Shown one piece after another: positions 30,783-33,283 of a DNA stretch of 33,283 bases. Both the position numbers and the translations under genes were made by a program. The stretch comes from Flavobacteriales bacterium (GTDB lineage: Bacteria; Bacteroidota; Bacteroidia; Flavobacteriales_D; Crocinitomicaceae), in assembly GCA_947500875.1 (NCBI GenBank), contig CANMUN010000027.1:1-33283 (forward strand), given 5' to 3'. The stretch's first letter is position 1. Each line of letters opens with the position of its first letter. The notes under the pieces are model-generated. The model saw only the letters and a list, made by a program, of their open reading frames with translations. It was not told the origin of the DNA and ran no database searches.

Positions 30783-33283
30783 ATGCGCGATAACGAATTC
30801 ACCCCTTTTGAAGCCGACGAACCGGAATATGTGAGCAGCGGCCCATCGCAGAAAAAGGAGCGTGAAACTCCAAAAGAAAAACAGAAAGAAAAACCCACTA
30901 AACCCAAAAAAGAATCCTCCGATAAAGAAAATGCTGCACTTGCCTTTTTCAAATCAAGGCGCTTTGCGGTTTCCGTTGGTTTGTTCATTTGCCTCTTCTC
31001 AGTGTTTGTGCTTTTTGCCTGCTTTTCGTATTTCTTAACGTGGAAAGCCGACCAAGACTCGGTTACCGGATATTCGTTTTTTGACTATTTCTTCTCCAAT
31101 TCCATCACTGCTCCCGATAATTGGCTCGGTAAGTTTGGGGCATGGTTCAGCCACCAACTCATATACAACACCTTCGGAATTCCGTCCATTGGCCTGTGCT
31201 TGATTGGATTTATTGTTGGATTTAAATGGGTCAGCAATTGGGAACTGCTACCCATAGGAAAAACAACGCTCATTACCCTTTCTTTCATGCTATGGGGATC
31301 GGTTTTTCTTGGATTTTTCAATACTTACGTGAATTTTGCCGGAGGGAATTTTGGTTTCTTCATCAACGAGTGGTTGTGCCTTACCATTGGTTCCGTACCC
31401 ACGGTGCTTTTTGATCTCATTCTGCTCGTCGCCATTACCACGCTTTTATTCAACCCCGATTATTCGACCTTATGGGCTAAAATTCAACCTAAAAATCTCA
31501 AAGGCGATTATTTTGACCTCGAGGAGGAAGAAGAGGAAGAAGAAAACCCCTACCAATCCATGAATGTGGTCAATTCCATCAAAGAAAACGAACTCAGGGA
31601 GGAACAAATTTCTAAGCCGGTAGTATTCGACAACAGCCTGCAAGACGATTTTGAAGAATTGGAAACCCCCATTACAGTTATTTCGGATCCGGAATTTGAA
31701 ATTGAAGAAATCGCCGAAGTGGTCCCGCCTACGGAACCCAACATCATAGAAGAAGATCCTTCCTTGGATCCGACCGATTCCATGGGCTTGTACGACCCTA
31801 CCAAAGATTTGGAATCCTACCAGTTACCGCCCATTGAATTACTCAAAGAATACGGGGGAAGTGGAGGCGCCTCGGTAACGAAAGAAGAACTTGAAAGCAA
31901 TAAAGACCGCATCGTTGAGACACTCTCCCATTACAAAATTGATATTGCCAAAATTAAAGCAACCGTTGGTCCGACCGTTACACTGTATGAAATCATTCCT
32001 GCACCGGGGGTCCGCATTGCTAAAATTAAAAACCTGGAAGACGATATCGCGTTGAGTTTATCCGCCCTCGGAATTCGCATCATTGCCCCCATTCCCGGGA
32101 AAGGAACCATCGGAATTGAAGTACCAAACTCCAAACCTGAAATGGTCAGCATGCGATCCCTCATTGCTTCCGAAAAATTTCAAAACTTTGACGGAGAATT
32201 ACCCATCGTAATGGGAAAAACGATTACGAACGAAACATACACCTTCGACCTCACTAAAATGCCCCACCTTCTTGTAGCAGGGGCTACAGGTCAGGGAAAA
32301 TCCGTAGGATTAAATGCCATACTCGTTTCCTTGCTTTACCGAAAACATCCCGCCCAGGTAAAATTCGTACTGGTTGACCCCAAAAAAGTCGAACTTACCC
32401 TTTACAACAAAATTGAACGCCACTTCTTAGCAAAACTGCCCAACGAAGAGGACGCAATTATCGTAGACACTTCCAAGGTGGTAAACACATTGAATTCGCT
32501 TTGCATAGAAATGGACGACCGCTACGAACTCCTGAAAAATGCCGGAGTACGAACGATTAAAGAATACAATGCCAAGTTCATCAACCGGAGGTTGAATCCT
32601 GAAAAAGGACACCGTTACCTCCCTTACATCATCGTGTTAATCGATGAGTTTGCCGACTTGATCATGACCGCTGGAAAAGAAGTCGAGCATCCGATTGCCC
32701 GCATTGCGCAACTTGCACGGGCAATTGGCATTCACCTCATCGTTGCAACACAGCGCCCATCTGTAAATGTAATTACGGGAATGATTAAGGCCAATTTCCC
32801 CGCCCGCATTGCCTTCCGTGTTCTTTCGAAAATCGATTCAAGAACCATCCTAGACAGTTCAGGCGCCGATCAACTGATCGGTAGAGGTGATATGCTCATA
32901 TCAACGGGGTCGGACATGATCCGGCTTCAATGCGGTTTTGTTGACACCCCTGAAGTGGAAGAAATCTGTGAATTCGTGGGCAATCAACGTGCCTATCCGA
33001 GCGCATTCCTCCTACCCGAATACGTTCCCGAAGGCGGGGAAGGCGGTGGAGATTTCGAAATCGATGAAATCGATCCCATGTTTGTGGATTCTGCACGAAT
33101 TGTTGTGACCAACCAACAGGGGTCGGCGTCCTTATTGCAGCGTAAACTGAAACTTGGCTACAACAGGGCAGGAAGAATTGTTGACCAACTTGAAGCCATG
33201 GGAATCATTGGCTCCTTCCAAGGAAGTAAGGCGCGCGAAGTTCTGTTCTCGGATTTGGAGTCCTTGGACGAATTTCTTAGAAC
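30783..33283 (+). CDS. ftsK: DNA translocase FtsK/SpoIIIE (C-terminus cut by window edge)
   Basis: FtsK anchors at the division septum and pumps DNA to resolve the chromosome terminus. The first 833 residues are present. They comprise a Lys/Glu-rich cytoplasmic start; four membrane helices at about 61-86, 128-148, 160-180 and 198-222; an acidic linker; and the motor with Walker A GATGQGKS at 500-507 and Walker B LIDEF with D621 and E622, followed by an arginine-rich segment (ATQRPSVNVITG). The gamma winged-helix domain that reads KOPS-like sites begins near 771 (VTNQQGSASLLQRKLKLGYNRAG broken across two strands). The frame is open at the edge and only a few residues should be missing. Confidence 0.96.
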   Translation, partial: MRDNEFTPFEADEPEYVSSGPSQKKERETPKEKQKEKPTKPKKESSDKENAALAFFKSRRFAVSVGLFICLFSVFVLFACFSYFLTWKADQDSVTGYSFFDYFFSNSITAPDNWLGKFGAWFSHQLIYNTFGIPSIGLCLIGFIVGFKWVSNWELLPIGKTTLITLSFMLWGSVFLGFFNTYVNFAGGNFGFFINEWLCLTIGSVPTVLFDLILLVAITTLLFNPDYSTLWAKIQPKNLKGDYFDLEEEEEEEENPYQSMNVVNSIKENELREEQISKPVVFDNSLQDDFEELETPITVISDPEFEIEEIAEVVPPTEPNIIEEDPSLDPTDSMGLYDPTKDLESYQLPPIELLKEYGGSGGASVTKEELESNKDRIVETLSHYKIDIAKIKATVGPTVTLYEIIPAPGVRIAKIKNLEDDIALSLSALGIRIIAPIPGKGTIGIEVPNSKPEMVSMRSLIASEKFQNFDGELPIVMGKTITNETYTFDLTKMPHLLVAGATGQGKSVGLNAILVSLLYRKHPAQVKFVLVDPKKVELTLYNKIERHFLAKLPNEEDAIIVDTSKVVNTLNSLCIEMDDRYELLKNAGVRTIKEYNAKFINRRLNPEKGHRYLPYIIVLIDEFADLIMTAGKEVEHPIARIAQLARAIGIHLIVATQRPSVNVITGMIKANFPARIAFRVLSKIDSRTILDSSGADQLIGRGDMLISTGSDMIRLQCGFVDTPEVEEICEFVGNQRAYPSAFLLPEYVPEGGEGGGDFEIDEIDPMFVDSARIVVTNQQGSASLLQRKLKLGYNRAGRIVDQLEAMGIIGSFQGSKAREVLFSDLESLDEFLR

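Overview
The window is chromosomal DNA from a member of the Bacteroidota, most likely a Flavobacteriales lineage. The support is: three large secreted proteins built from PKD or Ig-like repeats, two of which end inside the window in type IX secretion (T9SS) C-terminal sorting domains; promoter elements of the Bacteroidota form TAnnTTTG (or TAnnTTYG) just upstream of many genes; and a TamB protein, a DsbD and a GLPGLI/DUF4412-like protein of the kind seen in this phylum. No family search was possible, so the lineage below phylum is an inference.

Layout. Positions 1-3065 (minus) hold the N-terminal part of a very large PKD/Ig-like secreted protein that runs off the left edge. Positions 3157-10903 (minus) hold DUF1569 protein, sucC, a biotin carboxylase (accC-like) and tamB, reading right to left. 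tsaD diverges from tamB at 10927. A small three-gene set follows (12026-14788, plus): a short uncharacterised protein, a stand-alone DsbD alpha-type domain and full-length DsbD. Next come a T9SS-exported protein with seven propeller-like repeats (14883-17441) and topoisomerase III (17471-19240), which meets an M4 metalloprotease (22884-19237, minus) tail to tail. argS and an arginase gene (minus) overlap and share a strong promoter facing a tRNA-Ala(GGC) gene at 25878.

The most unusual part is 25936-29229. The 3' end of the tRNA-Ala gene and its terminator are repeated in tandem (three units of 106-107 bp plus a partial fourth). A promoter-like box lies at the array's end and starts a six-gene set for cell-envelope proteins: a small membrane protein broken by a frameshift, an L,D-transpeptidase interrupted by an in-frame TGA between its catalytic His and Cys, an intact L,D-transpeptidase of a second type, a membrane-anchored protein with a LAS-type (M15/M74-like) metallopeptidase signature, a two-TM protein with a CX3CH/Cys-His cluster, and a 61-residue membrane protein. 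The last three genes overlap, so they are probably translated together. The set looks like a peptidoglycan cross-linking and trimming module with two uncharacterised membrane partners, partly decayed in this strain.

The right end holds a short secreted protein on minus (29315-29776), a GLPGLI/DUF4412-like secreted protein whose promoter box sits four bases from its ATG, and the DNA translocase FtsK, which is cut by the window edge close to its C-terminus. Core genes (sucC, tsaD, argS, topB, ftsK) and exported proteins are interleaved, so apart from the tRNA-linked segment this reads as ordinary chromosome.
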